A stretch of 64,000 bases of DNA from an uncultured Roseivirga sp. (GTDB lineage Bacteria > Bacteroidota > Bacteroidia > Cytophagales > Cyclobacteriaceae). Positions 42,833 through 51,987 of the stretch are shown one piece after another. The notes beneath the pieces were generated by a model. That model made no database searches. It was not told the DNA's origin and was given only the letters and a program-made list of their open reading frames with translations. The DNA is taken from positions 1-64,000 of the forward strand of contig CANLOY010000001.1 of NCBI GenBank assembly GCA_947493005.1. The letters run 5' to 3'. The position numbers and the translations under genes were made by a program. Each line of letters opens with the position of its first letter. The first letter of the stretch is position 1.

Positions 42833-42994
42833 AATATTATATACACAACTCATATTTCCAACTTTAAAATCAACAAGTTTCATTTTTCAGGTCAGACAGG
42901 CTACATAAAAAGCCCTCATCTCATCCGATTAAATAAAATAGCTCCTCTTACTAACCAGATAAACCTATATTGATTTAAACAGCCCCTTACCATA

Positions 42995-44353
42995 ATGAGA
43001 CCATTTTACTTCTTACTACTTACCATCCTAGCCCTATCCTGTTCTAAAGCTCAGGAAGCAGACTTTGCCATTACCAATGTGAACCTCATTACCATGATTG
43101 ATCAGGAAATAAAACCTGATCAAACGGTGCTTGTAAAAGCGGGTAAAATCATATCCATTGGCAATTCAAAAGACATTAGCGCTTCAGCCTCTAAGGAAGT
43201 GATAGATGGAAGTGGAAAATATCTGATGCCCGGAATTGCAGAAATGCACGCCCACATTCCTGGCAATCAAAACATGGAATTGCTTGAGGAAACACTCTTT
43301 CTCTACCTATCTAATGGTATCACCACTATTAGGGGAATGCTTGGCCAACCATATCATTTAGAGCTAAGAGATAAAGTGTTATCAGGAGAAATTCTGGGGC
43401 CAAGAATCTACACATCAGGCCCTTCCATCAATGGAAATACAGTAAGAAGTGTTGAACAGGCTAAAACTAAAGTAAGAGCTCAAAAAGAAGCAGGTTATGA
43501 TTTCTTGAAAATGCACCCAGGCCTAACCCGAGAAAACTTCGATGCTGTGGTAACCACTGCTGATGAGGTCGGCATTCCATTTTCAGGCCATGTGAGTACA
43601 GGTGTCGGAATAAGAAGAGCACTCGAAGCCAAATATGCCTCCATTGATCATGTTGATGGATACATTGAAGGCATGGTTCCATCTTCAATTCGTATAAACC
43701 CAAATGCCAATGGCTTCTTTGGCATTAACTTCACCGACATTGTGGATGAAGATATTGTAAATGAATTAGTAGCCGAGACCCTAAAATATGATGTTTGGAT
43801 TGTACCTACTCAAGCTATGATGGAACGTTGGATTGGTCCGGTCGACCCAGAGGAACTAGCAAAGAATAGTGAAATGCAATACATGAATTCACAAACCTTG
43901 AATAATTGGGTGCGAACGAAAAAAGGCATTATTAATGGCCCCAACTATAGCGGGGAAAAAGCATTGAAATTCAACGAAATCAGAAGGGGTATTATCAGTA
44001 AACTTCACAAGGCAGGAGTCAATATTTTATTAGGTTCTGATGCACCACAGGTATTCAATGTACCAGGGTTCTCAATCCAGAGAGAGTTAGACGCTATGAT
44101 AAGAAGCGGGTTGAGTCCCTATGAAGCACTATATGCCGGGACAGTGAATCCTGCCAGGTTCTTTAATGACGAAGATAAATATGGAACTATCAAAACAGGT
44201 GCTGATGCTGACCTGATCCTGTTGGATGCAAACCCTTTTTCTGACATTGCTAACTTCAGCCAACAGTCAGGTGTGATGGTCAGAGGCAATTGGTTATCCG
44301 CTGCCGAAATAAAAGAACGCCTGAGTTCGATTGCCAAAAAATACGCTAAGTAA
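42995..44353 (+). CDS. amidohydrolase-superfamily lipoprotein
   Basis: 452 residues. Lipoprotein signal MRPFYFLLLTILALSC. The metal-dependent hydrolase fold carries MHAH (residues 87-90, the HxH pair), LKMHP (possible carboxylated Lys), SGHVS, a second His in SIDHVD and GSDAP (catalytic Asp). The C-terminal AGTVNPARFFNDEDKYGTIKTGADADLILLDANP is the usual subdomain end. It may act on cyclic amides or imidazolone-type compounds in the periplasm; the substrate cannot be told. It lies divergent to the padR/permease pair, sharing a 178-bp gap. Confidence 0.88.
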   Translation: MRPFYFLLLTILALSCSKAQEADFAITNVNLITMIDQEIKPDQTVLVKAGKIISIGNSKDISASASKEVIDGSGKYLMPGIAEMHAHIPGNQNMELLEETLFLYLSNGITTIRGMLGQPYHLELRDKVLSGEILGPRIYTSGPSINGNTVRSVEQAKTKVRAQKEAGYDFLKMHPGLTRENFDAVVTTADEVGIPFSGHVSTGVGIRRALEAKYASIDHVDGYIEGMVPSSIRINPNANGFFGINFTDIVDEDIVNELVAETLKYDVWIVPTQAMMERWIGPVDPEELAKNSEMQYMNSQTLNNWVRTKKGIINGPNYSGEKALKFNEIRRGIISKLHKAGVNILLGSDAPQVFNVPGFSIQRELDAMIRSGLSPYEALYAGTVNPARFFNDEDKYGTIKTGADADLILLDANPFSDIANFSQQSGVMVRGNWLSAAEIKERLSSIAKKYAK

Positions 44354-44431
44354 AGCTAGCGAATAGGTATCTCTAACCTGTACTATTTGGATTTTTGTAA
44401 ATTATGGAGCTTCAACACTGAAAACACACGG

Positions 44432-45676
44432 ATGAAAGCCATTATTTACATGCCCGGATTGGGCACTAGTTTTACAGATCAATCTTTGGCTACTTTTTCA
44501 AATCGCTATGCCAAAGCATTAGATATTAATGACCCCCAAGAACAAAAGAAATTCCAAATCAAGTTTCGAGAAGAGCAATTTGGAATAGATGGAAGCCTCA
44601 CCACTAAAATTGCGGCTATTCATGAAGAGGTCAATGGAAAAACCAATCATATCATAGATATCTACGAGTTCAATTATACTAATGAGCTTACACAAAGCTT
44701 TAAACAAAAAAACGTACTCCTTAAAATTTTCTCACTCACTGCTATTATTCTCATAAACTTCCCGAAAATAGTGTTAAGAGCCATTTTTAGTATTTTCAAA
44801 AAAGTAGGAGGTGTTTCTGAAGCTAGCCCATTTCAATTTATATATGCTGGCTTAATTTTGTTACTATTGGCCTTCTTTGGGCTACTATTAGTTGCTTCAT
44901 TTCCCGTAACGCTTGGCAGCATGGTACCCGCGGAAAGCTTGCCTGAATTCAACAACTTTCTTGAAAATTATTGGATGGGAAACCGAGTGCAAGATATTTA
45001 CGACCTGCTTCGCAACAAGGCTAAATATATTATTGGTTTTTTTGCACTTTTCTATTTAGTGGTTCCAGACCTAAAACTCTTTGTTATTGAAATGGCAACT
45101 GAGTTTATCTGCATAATCAGGTATTTTAGTACTGGTAGAAATAGGCTTAATCTCACTGGCAAGTTTGAAGAACTTCTTGAGAAGGTATCTGAAGAGAATA
45201 ACAAGTATGAAAATGTATCTGTTATGGCCTACAGCTTTGGTAGTGTCATAGCGTTGGACACTATATTCCCAATGAAAGGTGCCACCTCATTTCGGGTTTC
45301 TAATAAAATCACAGAGCTAGTCACCATTGGTTGTCCATTTGATTTTATCAACCTTTATTGGAGGAGCTATTTTGGGCATAGAGAGTATCAGTCAAACACT
45401 ATAGCCAATTGGTTTAATGTATACTCTACTACAGACATCCTTTCTTCCAATTTCAGGAAAGATGGTAAGGAAGCCGATGCTCAACATTCGGTAAGTACTA
45501 AAGGCATAGTACCTACGAATATTCCTTTCAATGTTCTGTCTAAACAACATTACAACCCATTCAGGGTTTTAATGCTTTCAGGACTTCGTGCCCACGGTAT
45601 GTATTGGGAAGAACAAGTCAATAGCGCAAGCTGCTTTACTTCACTTGTAGCTCACCAACAGCAAATAACCGAATAG
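44432..45676 (+). CDS. membrane protein with alpha/beta-hydrolase-like halves
   Basis: 414 residues from the ATG at 44432 (a TTG 15 codons earlier is less likely). The N-terminus KAIIYMPGLGTSFTD resembles a hydrolase strand-turn (HG-type oxyanion loop). Two hydrophobic stretches (about 95-160 and 190-230) insert transmembrane helices. Then VSVMAYSFGSVIALD (nucleophile elbow with Ser in AYSFGS) and ELVTIGCPFDFINL follow. A possible acid and His are further on (STTDILS, GLRAHGMYWEE). The elbow has Ala where Gly is usual. It is probably a lipase/esterase-like relative; the assignment is by fold reading only. Confidence 0.65.
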   Translation: MKAIIYMPGLGTSFTDQSLATFSNRYAKALDINDPQEQKKFQIKFREEQFGIDGSLTTKIAAIHEEVNGKTNHIIDIYEFNYTNELTQSFKQKNVLLKIFSLTAIILINFPKIVLRAIFSIFKKVGGVSEASPFQFIYAGLILLLLAFFGLLLVASFPVTLGSMVPAESLPEFNNFLENYWMGNRVQDIYDLLRNKAKYIIGFFALFYLVVPDLKLFVIEMATEFICIIRYFSTGRNRLNLTGKFEELLEKVSEENNKYENVSVMAYSFGSVIALDTIFPMKGATSFRVSNKITELVTIGCPFDFINLYWRSYFGHREYQSNTIANWFNVYSTTDILSSNFRKDGKEADAQHSVSTKGIVPTNIPFNVLSKQHYNPFRVLMLSGLRAHGMYWEEQVNSASCFTSLVAHQQQITE

Positions 45677-45697
45677 CAACTTCGGCCATTTGCTATT
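45672..45697. other. hairpin between convergent genes
   Basis: Perfect 8-bp stem AATAGCAA / TTGCTATT around a 10-nt loop; the hydrolase TAG stop is inside the first arm. There is no T run on either side, so I do not call it an intrinsic terminator. Confidence 0.5.
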
Positions 45698-45710
45698 GAC
45701 AATAATTAGA

Positions 45711-48344
45711 TTACTCCATTCTTAGCGAGCTAACCGGATTATTTCTGATTGCCTTAGATGTACCCACAAAAACAATTGTAATAATGAGTACTACAATTAA
45801 GAGTATTACCCCAACAAAAGTCAATGGATTAAGATCAATATGATAAGCAAAGCCGTTCAACCAATCATCAGCAAAATGAACTGTAATAGGTATGGCTATT
45901 ATGGATGCAATAATCAGCAACAACAAAAACTGTCTACCCATAATGTAATATAAGTGAATAGCACCTGCACCTAGCACCTTACGAATACTAAGCTCCTTCA
46001 GCCTTCCTGTTATCGACATACTAACAATCCCTAATAATCCTAGGGTTGCCAAACCCAAAGCCCAGAATGTGGCAGACTTAACTATTGCAAACCATCGCTG
46101 TTCCGTTTTATACTGTGCTTCAATATCCTCATTCATAAAAGCGTAGTTGAACGGAGAGTCTGGGGCAATCTCGTACCAGGTATCTTCCAAATAACTCAAC
46201 AGCTCTGAATTGGGAGCTTCACTTGCTTTGATTAAAACATTTGAAAAAGCCTTTTTGGATTTAGAGGTTAAGAGCATCACTGGTTTCAACTTACTGCTCA
46301 ATGACTGAAAGTGAAAATCTCCCGACACTCCGATGACTTTTGGATTGGCTAAACCAGCATTTCTAAAATCAGTAAGATTATCGTTCAACTGAAAATGTTT
46401 CTCAATCCCTTTCATGAATTTTTGGTTTACGACAACACTGTTGCTATCAGCCGCCAATTTTGTATTAAAGTTTCTACCTGATTGAATGTCAATTTTTAAA
46501 ACATCAAAAAACGAAGGCTCTACATAGTAAACCGAATAGCTTAACTCCGTACCATCTGGCAAATCATAAAAAGATCCAAACCCTCCTCTACCAAACGAAT
46601 TACTGATTCCACTAACCGCTTCAATCTTAGGGTTTGAAGCCAGCACATTCTTAAAAACTTCTAGCTTTTCGGGTTCCGCATTCAATGTGTTTTCTAACAC
46701 AATTACATTGCTGTTGTCGTAACCGAGTGACTTAGTTCTGAAAAAGTCTATCTGCTGAAAAACTACAACTGTACCCAGAAGAAGCATTACTGAAAGACTA
46801 AATTGAACAGTAATAAGGGATTTAGTGAATAGATTAACTCCTCCTAACCTAATTTTCTTTTTAAAGAATTCAAGCGCACGAACACCCGAAAGCACAATTG
46901 CTGGATATACGCCAGCAATCACGCCTGTTACAATTGTAACAATTGGCAACAACACAACTAGCTGAACATCCAATAAGTCACTCGCTTGAAAATTCTTTTC
47001 TGCCAACCCATTAAATGTTGGCAATAGGGCAACAATCAGAACCACACTTAACAACATTGCAAAACCACTCATTGTAAGTGCTTCTACCCAAAATTGGGTG
47101 ATTAGCTGTTTTCTCTTAACTCCTACTACTTTTTTGATAGCCACCTCTTTACCTCTTAGAGCAGACCTGCCAATGGAAAGAATGGTGAAATTGGCACATC
47201 CAATCAGCAGAATCACAACAGCAATCACAGATAGAATATAAGAGTCCATCGGATCTCCTGTTGAAAATGAGCTACTCACATCTGCTGCCATATGAACATC
47301 TTCTAGCTGCTGGACTCGATAATTCATATACTCCCCTTCGTACTCTTTACTCTCCGCAACTTCAGACTTCAAATAGTTTTTCCAATGATGCTTTACTTTA
47401 TCGTTGAAAGCTACAACGTCTACATTTTCATTAAGTAACATGTAGACCTCATCTATTCTAACTCCCCAATAGTTACTTGCCCAACTGTAATACCCCACCT
47501 GATCATAATTCATGATTAAATCAAACTGGAATGTAGAGTTGGAAGGAGCATTCTTTACCACACCAGTAATCTGATACTGAGTGTATACTTCATCCTGGCG
47601 GATTTCCAGTGTTTTTCCAATGACATCAATCGACTTGAAATACCTTTTGGCCAAATCTTCGGACACCACCACGTTCTTGGAAAACTCAAGGGCAGTTTCT
47701 GGGTTGCCAAGCAATAATGGAAAAGTAAATAATTTGAAAAATTCCGAATCTGCCAGAAGTACCTTCTCTTCCTGTGAGTTACTCCCGCTTCTTAAGTATC
47801 GCTCACTTTTAGCTATTCGCGTGATCCCTTTCACCTCCGAAAAGTCTGTCTTTAGCTGTGCTGCCAATGGGAGTTGATGACCTGCATCTGTATAGTCATA
47901 AGCACCGTCAGGTGAGTATCGGTCGGTTATGAGTCTGTATATATTTTCTTTTTTCTGATGAAAGTTATCATAGGAAAGTTCGTCTGAAACGAAAAGGAAA
48001 ATCAGCGTTACAGCAGTTATTCCTAAGGTAAGACTAATGATATTTACAAACGAGGACCATTTCTTCCTGGCTATAATCCTTAGTGCAATTTTAACATTGT
48101 GTTTGAACATAATAAGTTGATTTGAATTTTTTGACTTTGATTTAAATGAAGAAGGCCTGAAGAATCTTAAAACATCCCAAATGAACCACCATTTGGCTTT
48201 TCTAAGCCCTACATCTTCTTTTCTATAATAAAAGGCCTCTAAAAGGTCTCCTTGAATCTCGTCAAGTAGGTCATCGGCACAATACCATTCTAAAAATCGA
48301 TTTGCCCACTTGGGTGGGTTAACATTTGAAATGTCTTCTGTCAT
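45711..48344 (-). CDS. FtsX/MacB-type ABC permease (downstream copy)
   Basis: 877 residues from the ATG at 48344; GTG at 48350 is possible and would overlap the previous stop as GTGA. A prefix domain (WANRFLEWYCADDLLDEIQG...) is nearly identical to that of the upstream permease. The rest follows the MacB/FtsX plan: periplasmic domain, FtsX domain with FTILSIGRSALRGKEVAIKKVVG, a second periplasmic domain, and a C-terminal FtsX domain with ELSIRKVLGAGAIHL. Ends in SSLRME. No ATPase gene accompanies it. Confidence 0.88.
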   Translation of the reverse strand: MTEDISNVNPPKWANRFLEWYCADDLLDEIQGDLLEAFYYRKEDVGLRKAKWWFIWDVLRFFRPSSFKSKSKNSNQLIMFKHNVKIALRIIARKKWSSFVNIISLTLGITAVTLIFLFVSDELSYDNFHQKKENIYRLITDRYSPDGAYDYTDAGHQLPLAAQLKTDFSEVKGITRIAKSERYLRSGSNSQEEKVLLADSEFFKLFTFPLLLGNPETALEFSKNVVVSEDLAKRYFKSIDVIGKTLEIRQDEVYTQYQITGVVKNAPSNSTFQFDLIMNYDQVGYYSWASNYWGVRIDEVYMLLNENVDVVAFNDKVKHHWKNYLKSEVAESKEYEGEYMNYRVQQLEDVHMAADVSSSFSTGDPMDSYILSVIAVVILLIGCANFTILSIGRSALRGKEVAIKKVVGVKRKQLITQFWVEALTMSGFAMLLSVVLIVALLPTFNGLAEKNFQASDLLDVQLVVLLPIVTIVTGVIAGVYPAIVLSGVRALEFFKKKIRLGGVNLFTKSLITVQFSLSVMLLLGTVVVFQQIDFFRTKSLGYDNSNVIVLENTLNAEPEKLEVFKNVLASNPKIEAVSGISNSFGRGGFGSFYDLPDGTELSYSVYYVEPSFFDVLKIDIQSGRNFNTKLAADSNSVVVNQKFMKGIEKHFQLNDNLTDFRNAGLANPKVIGVSGDFHFQSLSSKLKPVMLLTSKSKKAFSNVLIKASEAPNSELLSYLEDTWYEIAPDSPFNYAFMNEDIEAQYKTEQRWFAIVKSATFWALGLATLGLLGIVSMSITGRLKELSIRKVLGAGAIHLYYIMGRQFLLLLIIASIIAIPITVHFADDWLNGFAYHIDLNPLTFVGVILLIVVLIITIVFVGTSKAIRNNPVSSLRME

Positions 48345-48346
48345 AC

Positions 48347-51001
48347 TCACTCCTCGCGCAAAGCATTTACCGGATTACCGTTTGCCGCACTGAAAGACTT
48401 GAAGCTTACAGTAACAAAAGCAATCAATGAAATTGTCACTCCACCAAAAATGAATATACCTACTCCTATTTCTGTTTGATAAGCAAAGCCCTTGAGCCAT
48501 TCTTGCATTAGGAAGTAACCTAGTGGAAAAGCGATAACAACTGCCAATAGTATTAGACGGGCATAATCTCTGGCGAGCAATAAAACCAGTTTGTCTACAG
48601 ATGCACCCAGTACTTTTCTAATCCCAATCTCTTTTCTCGCTTGTTCAACAGTAAAGGATACTAACCCGAACAAACCAAGGCAAGCCACAAAAATGGCAAG
48701 AATGGCAAAGCCTATAAATATCGTGTTGAATTGTTCATCAGCCTTGTATTGACGGTCGAATAATTCATCAAGAAAGAAGAAGTCGAATGGGTTATCCGGG
48801 TAAAGTTCATCCCATTCTCTTTCAATTCTGGCCAAAGAGCTGGAATAATCATCGCTTACCATTTTGATCGAATAGAAATCACCAAAATCCTTTCGGAATG
48901 TAAATATCACAGGATTCAATGCCTGTTTTAAAGTTGCTTGATGGTAGTCATCCACAACTCCCACAATTGTCAATGGTCGCTCGGTATTAGGGTTAATTTT
49001 CTCTCCCAAAGCTTCTTCTGGAGTATTAAAGCCCAAATGTTTTAGTGCTACTTTGTTAAGAATGATTGCCGAAGTATCTGTTGCCATTTGTTCTGAAAAT
49101 GATCTACCCGCTAGTAGCTCAATTTCAAATTGAGAAATGAACTTATCGTCAATCCTCATCCTATAGCAGTCCCTAAGTTCTGTTGGGTAATGCTTTGAAG
49201 TAAAACCGCTAATACTAAAGTTTTCTATTCCTGGAACATTATTGGATAAAGTAAATCCTTTTACCTCAGGCAAGGCTTCTAACTTGGTTTTGAACAACTT
49301 CAACCTTTCCTCCAGATCTTCATTGCTACTTCCTGAAGAAGCACCAGTAAGTACAAGGGTTTGTTCAATATTAATACCCATATCCTGACTTCTCATATAG
49401 GCTAATTGTTTTATGACCAAGAAGGTACCGAGGATTAAAGTGATAGAAGCTGTAAACTGGAAAATCACAAGAACTTGCCTAAATCCAAACTTTCTTCTAT
49501 TGGTGTGTAAACGGCCCTTTAAAACGGTTACTGGTTTAAATGAAGTAAGTACAATTGCTGGGTAAAGCCCTGAACATAGAGTACCTAATAAAATCAAAAC
49601 GAGTAACCCTCCTATAATTGTTGAACCAAAAAGAATTGATGTTTCCAGACTAATTTCAAGGATATTATTAATAGGGTTAATCAAAAACCAAACGGATAGT
49701 AAGGATATGATAACAGCAAATGCGTTGTATAAAAATGATTCTACCAGAAACTGTACAATGAGATTTGATTTAGCAGCCCCCACAACTTTTCTTATACCTA
49801 CTTCCTTAGCTCTTTTGATGGCTCTGGCTGTAGCTAAGTTCACATAGTTTACCCAGGCAATAACAAGAATCAGCAAAGCAATTATTGATAGAAAATAGAT
49901 TTGCTCTCCACCACCATTTTGTCCCATATCCCAGCTCAAATTAGTTGAGTAGAGGTGAATATCTCCAACCTTTTGTGTCCACATTACTTCACGAACATTA
50001 CGTTCTGAGTAAAAGTCTACTTTCTTTTCATCTAAGTAATCTTCAAGCTTAGTATCAAGGCTTTTCTGGCTTATATTGGCCGGTGTTTTAACAAAAGTGT
50101 AAAAGTCATACCAGCCCCAATTATTCATAAACTCCTCATAGCCATCCCACGATTTGAGAGAGGTAATCATGTCAAACTTCATGTGAGAGTTCTCGGGGAA
50201 ATCTTTATAAACTCCCGTGACCTTGAGTTCTCTGGTACCACGCCAAAATATTGATTTCCCTATTGGGTTTTCTGTACTGAAATAGCGCTCTGCCGCACTT
50301 TGAGAAAGGACGATTTGTTTAGGCTGAGCCAACACATTTTTGACATCTCCATCAATCAATTCAAACCCAAACATCTCGAAGAAGTTTTCATCTGCTAAAA
50401 CCGCATGCTCTTCATTAAAACGAACTAAAGTCCCATCAGACTTCCGAACGCTGTAGACCCCACCTCCAAAAGGCAGAATACGTGTAGCCATTTCTACCTC
50501 GGGAAGGTCATTTAGCAAATTTGGTCCTACAGCTGCAAAAACAGGAGCGCTCTTGGTTTTGAGCTCGCCTTGTCCAAACATATCCATTACAACCCGATAG
50601 GTCTGGTCTGACTTTGGATGAAAGTTATCATAAGTAACTTCCTCCATTACATGTAAGCTAATTAACAGACAGGCGGTAATACCAACAATAAGGCCTGAAA
50701 GGTTGATTACACTATAGCCCTTGTGACTTCTGAAATTTCTAAGACTGACAATGAGATAATTCCTAAGCATTGCTAATTGATTTGAGTTATAAGATCTTTT
50801 TCCAAATGAAGAGGGCCTGAAGAATCTCAATACATCCCAAATGAACCACCATTTGGCTTTACCGACCCCTACTTCTTCTTTTCTAAAATAAAATGCTTCC
50901 AATAAATCCCCCTGGATTTCATCCAGTAGGTCATCGGCACAGTACCATTCCAAAAACCTATTCGCCCAACCGGGTGGAGATATGTTTTTGTAATTAGTCA
51001 T
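48347..51001 (-). CDS. FtsX/MacB-type ABC permease (upstream copy)
   Basis: 884 residues. The ATG at 51001 overlaps the padR stop as TAATG; a longer frame reaching 51037 would lie inside padR. The prefix domain (WANRFLEWYCADDLLDEIQG) is followed by FtsX motifs: WVNYVNLATARAIKRAKEVGIRKVVG, and the C-terminal LGLFGLVSFTVEQARKEIGIRKVLGA. Overlaps in the order padR-permease-permease imply tight coupling. Expected role: efflux or lipoprotein/antimicrobial-peptide-related mechanotransmission, needing an ATPase encoded elsewhere. Confidence 0.88.
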   Translation of the reverse strand: MTNYKNISPPGWANRFLEWYCADDLLDEIQGDLLEAFYFRKEEVGVGKAKWWFIWDVLRFFRPSSFGKRSYNSNQLAMLRNYLIVSLRNFRSHKGYSVINLSGLIVGITACLLISLHVMEEVTYDNFHPKSDQTYRVVMDMFGQGELKTKSAPVFAAVGPNLLNDLPEVEMATRILPFGGGVYSVRKSDGTLVRFNEEHAVLADENFFEMFGFELIDGDVKNVLAQPKQIVLSQSAAERYFSTENPIGKSIFWRGTRELKVTGVYKDFPENSHMKFDMITSLKSWDGYEEFMNNWGWYDFYTFVKTPANISQKSLDTKLEDYLDEKKVDFYSERNVREVMWTQKVGDIHLYSTNLSWDMGQNGGGEQIYFLSIIALLILVIAWVNYVNLATARAIKRAKEVGIRKVVGAAKSNLIVQFLVESFLYNAFAVIISLLSVWFLINPINNILEISLETSILFGSTIIGGLLVLILLGTLCSGLYPAIVLTSFKPVTVLKGRLHTNRRKFGFRQVLVIFQFTASITLILGTFLVIKQLAYMRSQDMGINIEQTLVLTGASSGSSNEDLEERLKLFKTKLEALPEVKGFTLSNNVPGIENFSISGFTSKHYPTELRDCYRMRIDDKFISQFEIELLAGRSFSEQMATDTSAIILNKVALKHLGFNTPEEALGEKINPNTERPLTIVGVVDDYHQATLKQALNPVIFTFRKDFGDFYSIKMVSDDYSSSLARIEREWDELYPDNPFDFFFLDELFDRQYKADEQFNTIFIGFAILAIFVACLGLFGLVSFTVEQARKEIGIRKVLGASVDKLVLLLARDYARLILLAVVIAFPLGYFLMQEWLKGFAYQTEIGVGIFIFGGVTISLIAFVTVSFKSFSAANGNPVNALREE

Positions 51002-51327
51002 TAAGCTGAAAAATTCAGTTTCGGCATTAAGTCCCAAAGCTTCATTCTATTCGACTGAATATGCTCTAAAGTGGACATGCCAATTTTAGTAACTTCAAAT
51101 ATTCTCTTTCTCCTTCCACCTCTTTCAGCAGTTGCTCCACCCATCTTAGAAATAATAAGGCCCTTCTTTTCGAGGCGTTTTAAAACTGTATGTATTGCTG
51201 AAATTGAAATCCGCCCTCCCATATGCTTATAGTAGGCTTCCGAAACAGTATATCCATAAGCCTCTTCAGCCATCACTGCAACTATTAGAAGTACCGTTTC
51301 TTCCAGGTTTCCTAAATTCTGACTCAT
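51001..51327 (-). CDS. PadR-family transcriptional regulator
   Basis: 108 residues from the ATG at 51327, four bases from a 17-bp palindrome that would otherwise lie in the coding region. Winged helix (NLEETVLLIVAVMAEEAYGYTVSEAYYKHM), ISISAIHTVLKRLEKKGLIISKMG, basic wing ATAERGGRRKRIFEV and a helical end. It precedes two ABC permeases and is preceded by two operator-like sites, so autorepression of the operon is likely. Similar in sequence to the PadR at 42475. Confidence 0.9.
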   Translation of the reverse strand: MSQNLGNLEETVLLIVAVMAEEAYGYTVSEAYYKHMGGRISISAIHTVLKRLEKKGLIISKMGGATAERGGRRKRIFEVTKIGMSTLEHIQSNRMKLWDLMPKLNFSA

Positions 51328-51330
51328 ATA

Positions 51331-51391
51331 TCTACAACTATTGTAGAACAAATAAAGTCAACTCGATTGATTATTACAACATTTGTAGAAC
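51331..51391 (-). promoter_or_regulatory. tandem PadR operator-like sites
   Basis: Site 1 (51331-51347) is TCTACAA-CTA-TTGTAGA, a perfect 7-bp dyad. Site 2 (51375-51387) is TACAA-CAT-TTGTA. Over the 17 bases at 51333-51349 and 51375-51391 the two match at 15 positions. They are 42 bp apart, close to four helical turns. Position directly upstream of padR suggests autoregulation. Confidence 0.6.
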
Positions 51392-51414
51392 TTATAATGT
51401 AAATCAGCCTTGCA

Positions 51415-51455
51415 TAAAACAAAAAAGAACCACCCAAGATTGTCTCAGGTGGCTC
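51415..51455 (-). terminator. cus operon terminator
   Basis: On the minus strand a stem GCCACC ... GGTGG around a partly paired AGA/TCT loop is followed by a U run (complement of A at 51419-51426). It lies about 40 bp past the DUF3347 stop, beyond a second palindrome. Confidence 0.7.
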
Positions 51456-51469
51456 ACACATACACACGA

Positions 51470-51489
51470 CTCATCAGTTAACTGATGAG
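51470..51489. repeat. perfect 20-bp palindrome
   Basis: CTCATCAGTTAACTGATGAG reads the same on both strands. It lies 5 bp beyond the stop of the DUF3347 gene and before the true terminator. As RNA it would be an 8-bp stem with a TTAA loop, perhaps an mRNA 3' stabiliser; otherwise it could be a protein-binding site. Confidence 0.6.
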
Positions 51490-51494
51490 ATATC

Positions 51495-51953
51495 TTAGTT
51501 GCTTTTAATCGTTTCTTGTACTGAACCGCAATGAAGCATTCTATCTCCGAAATATGGGTTATTGACCTCCTCTTCAGCCGCTAACCAATAAGCTCCTTTA
51601 TTACCAAAAGCCATTGGGCAGTACTGTTTGTACAAAGGAGTACTTGAACCATTGGCTTTAACAAGTTCATACATGTTTTCAGAAAGGGTTTCAAACGTCA
51701 CTCTCTGTGCAGCTACATCTTCCGTACCTACTATGGCCTGTAAAGATTCTTTCATAGTAGCATTAGGATTAAGGCTTAAAAACTCCTCTGCCGCTTTTTT
51801 TGCTAGAACTGGGTCAGTAGACACCAATGCATCCTTCACCTTTAAATATCCTTCTACTAAGGCTTTATTACTGTTGTTTTCATTCTGCTCTGTCTTGCCT
51901 CCACAAGAGGTCATAAGGACAGCTAATGCTATTAGAATAAGGTTCTTTTTCAT
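51495..51953 (-). CDS. DUF3347-domain lipoprotein (metal-handling)
   Basis: 152 residues. Lipoprotein signal ends LMTSCGGK. The mature part is a small DUF3347 helical domain (ALVEGYLKVKDALVSTDPVLAKKAAEE...) with a C-terminal motif QYCPMAFGNKGAYWLAAEEEVNNPYFGDRMLHCGSV, in which Cys, Met and His are placed to bind a soft metal. It is the last gene of the cus operon, 34 bp after cusB, whose own C-terminus contains the same motif. A role in periplasmic Cu/Ag binding is likely by context only. Confidence 0.85.
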   Translation of the reverse strand: MKKNLILIALAVLMTSCGGKTEQNENNSNKALVEGYLKVKDALVSTDPVLAKKAAEEFLSLNPNATMKESLQAIVGTEDVAAQRVTFETLSENMYELVKANGSSTPLYKQYCPMAFGNKGAYWLAAEEEVNNPYFGDRMLHCGSVQETIKSN

Positions 51954-51987
51954 AGTATTTATAATTTAATATTCACGTTTTACTTTG

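Noticed and set aside
45672-45697. Intrinsic terminator between the two convergent genes
   Set aside because: The stem is good but no T run follows on either strand.
48345-51037. Longer starts for the two permeases (51037 and GTG 48350)
   Set aside because: Both paralogues align from an ATG (MT...), and the 51037 start lies inside padR.
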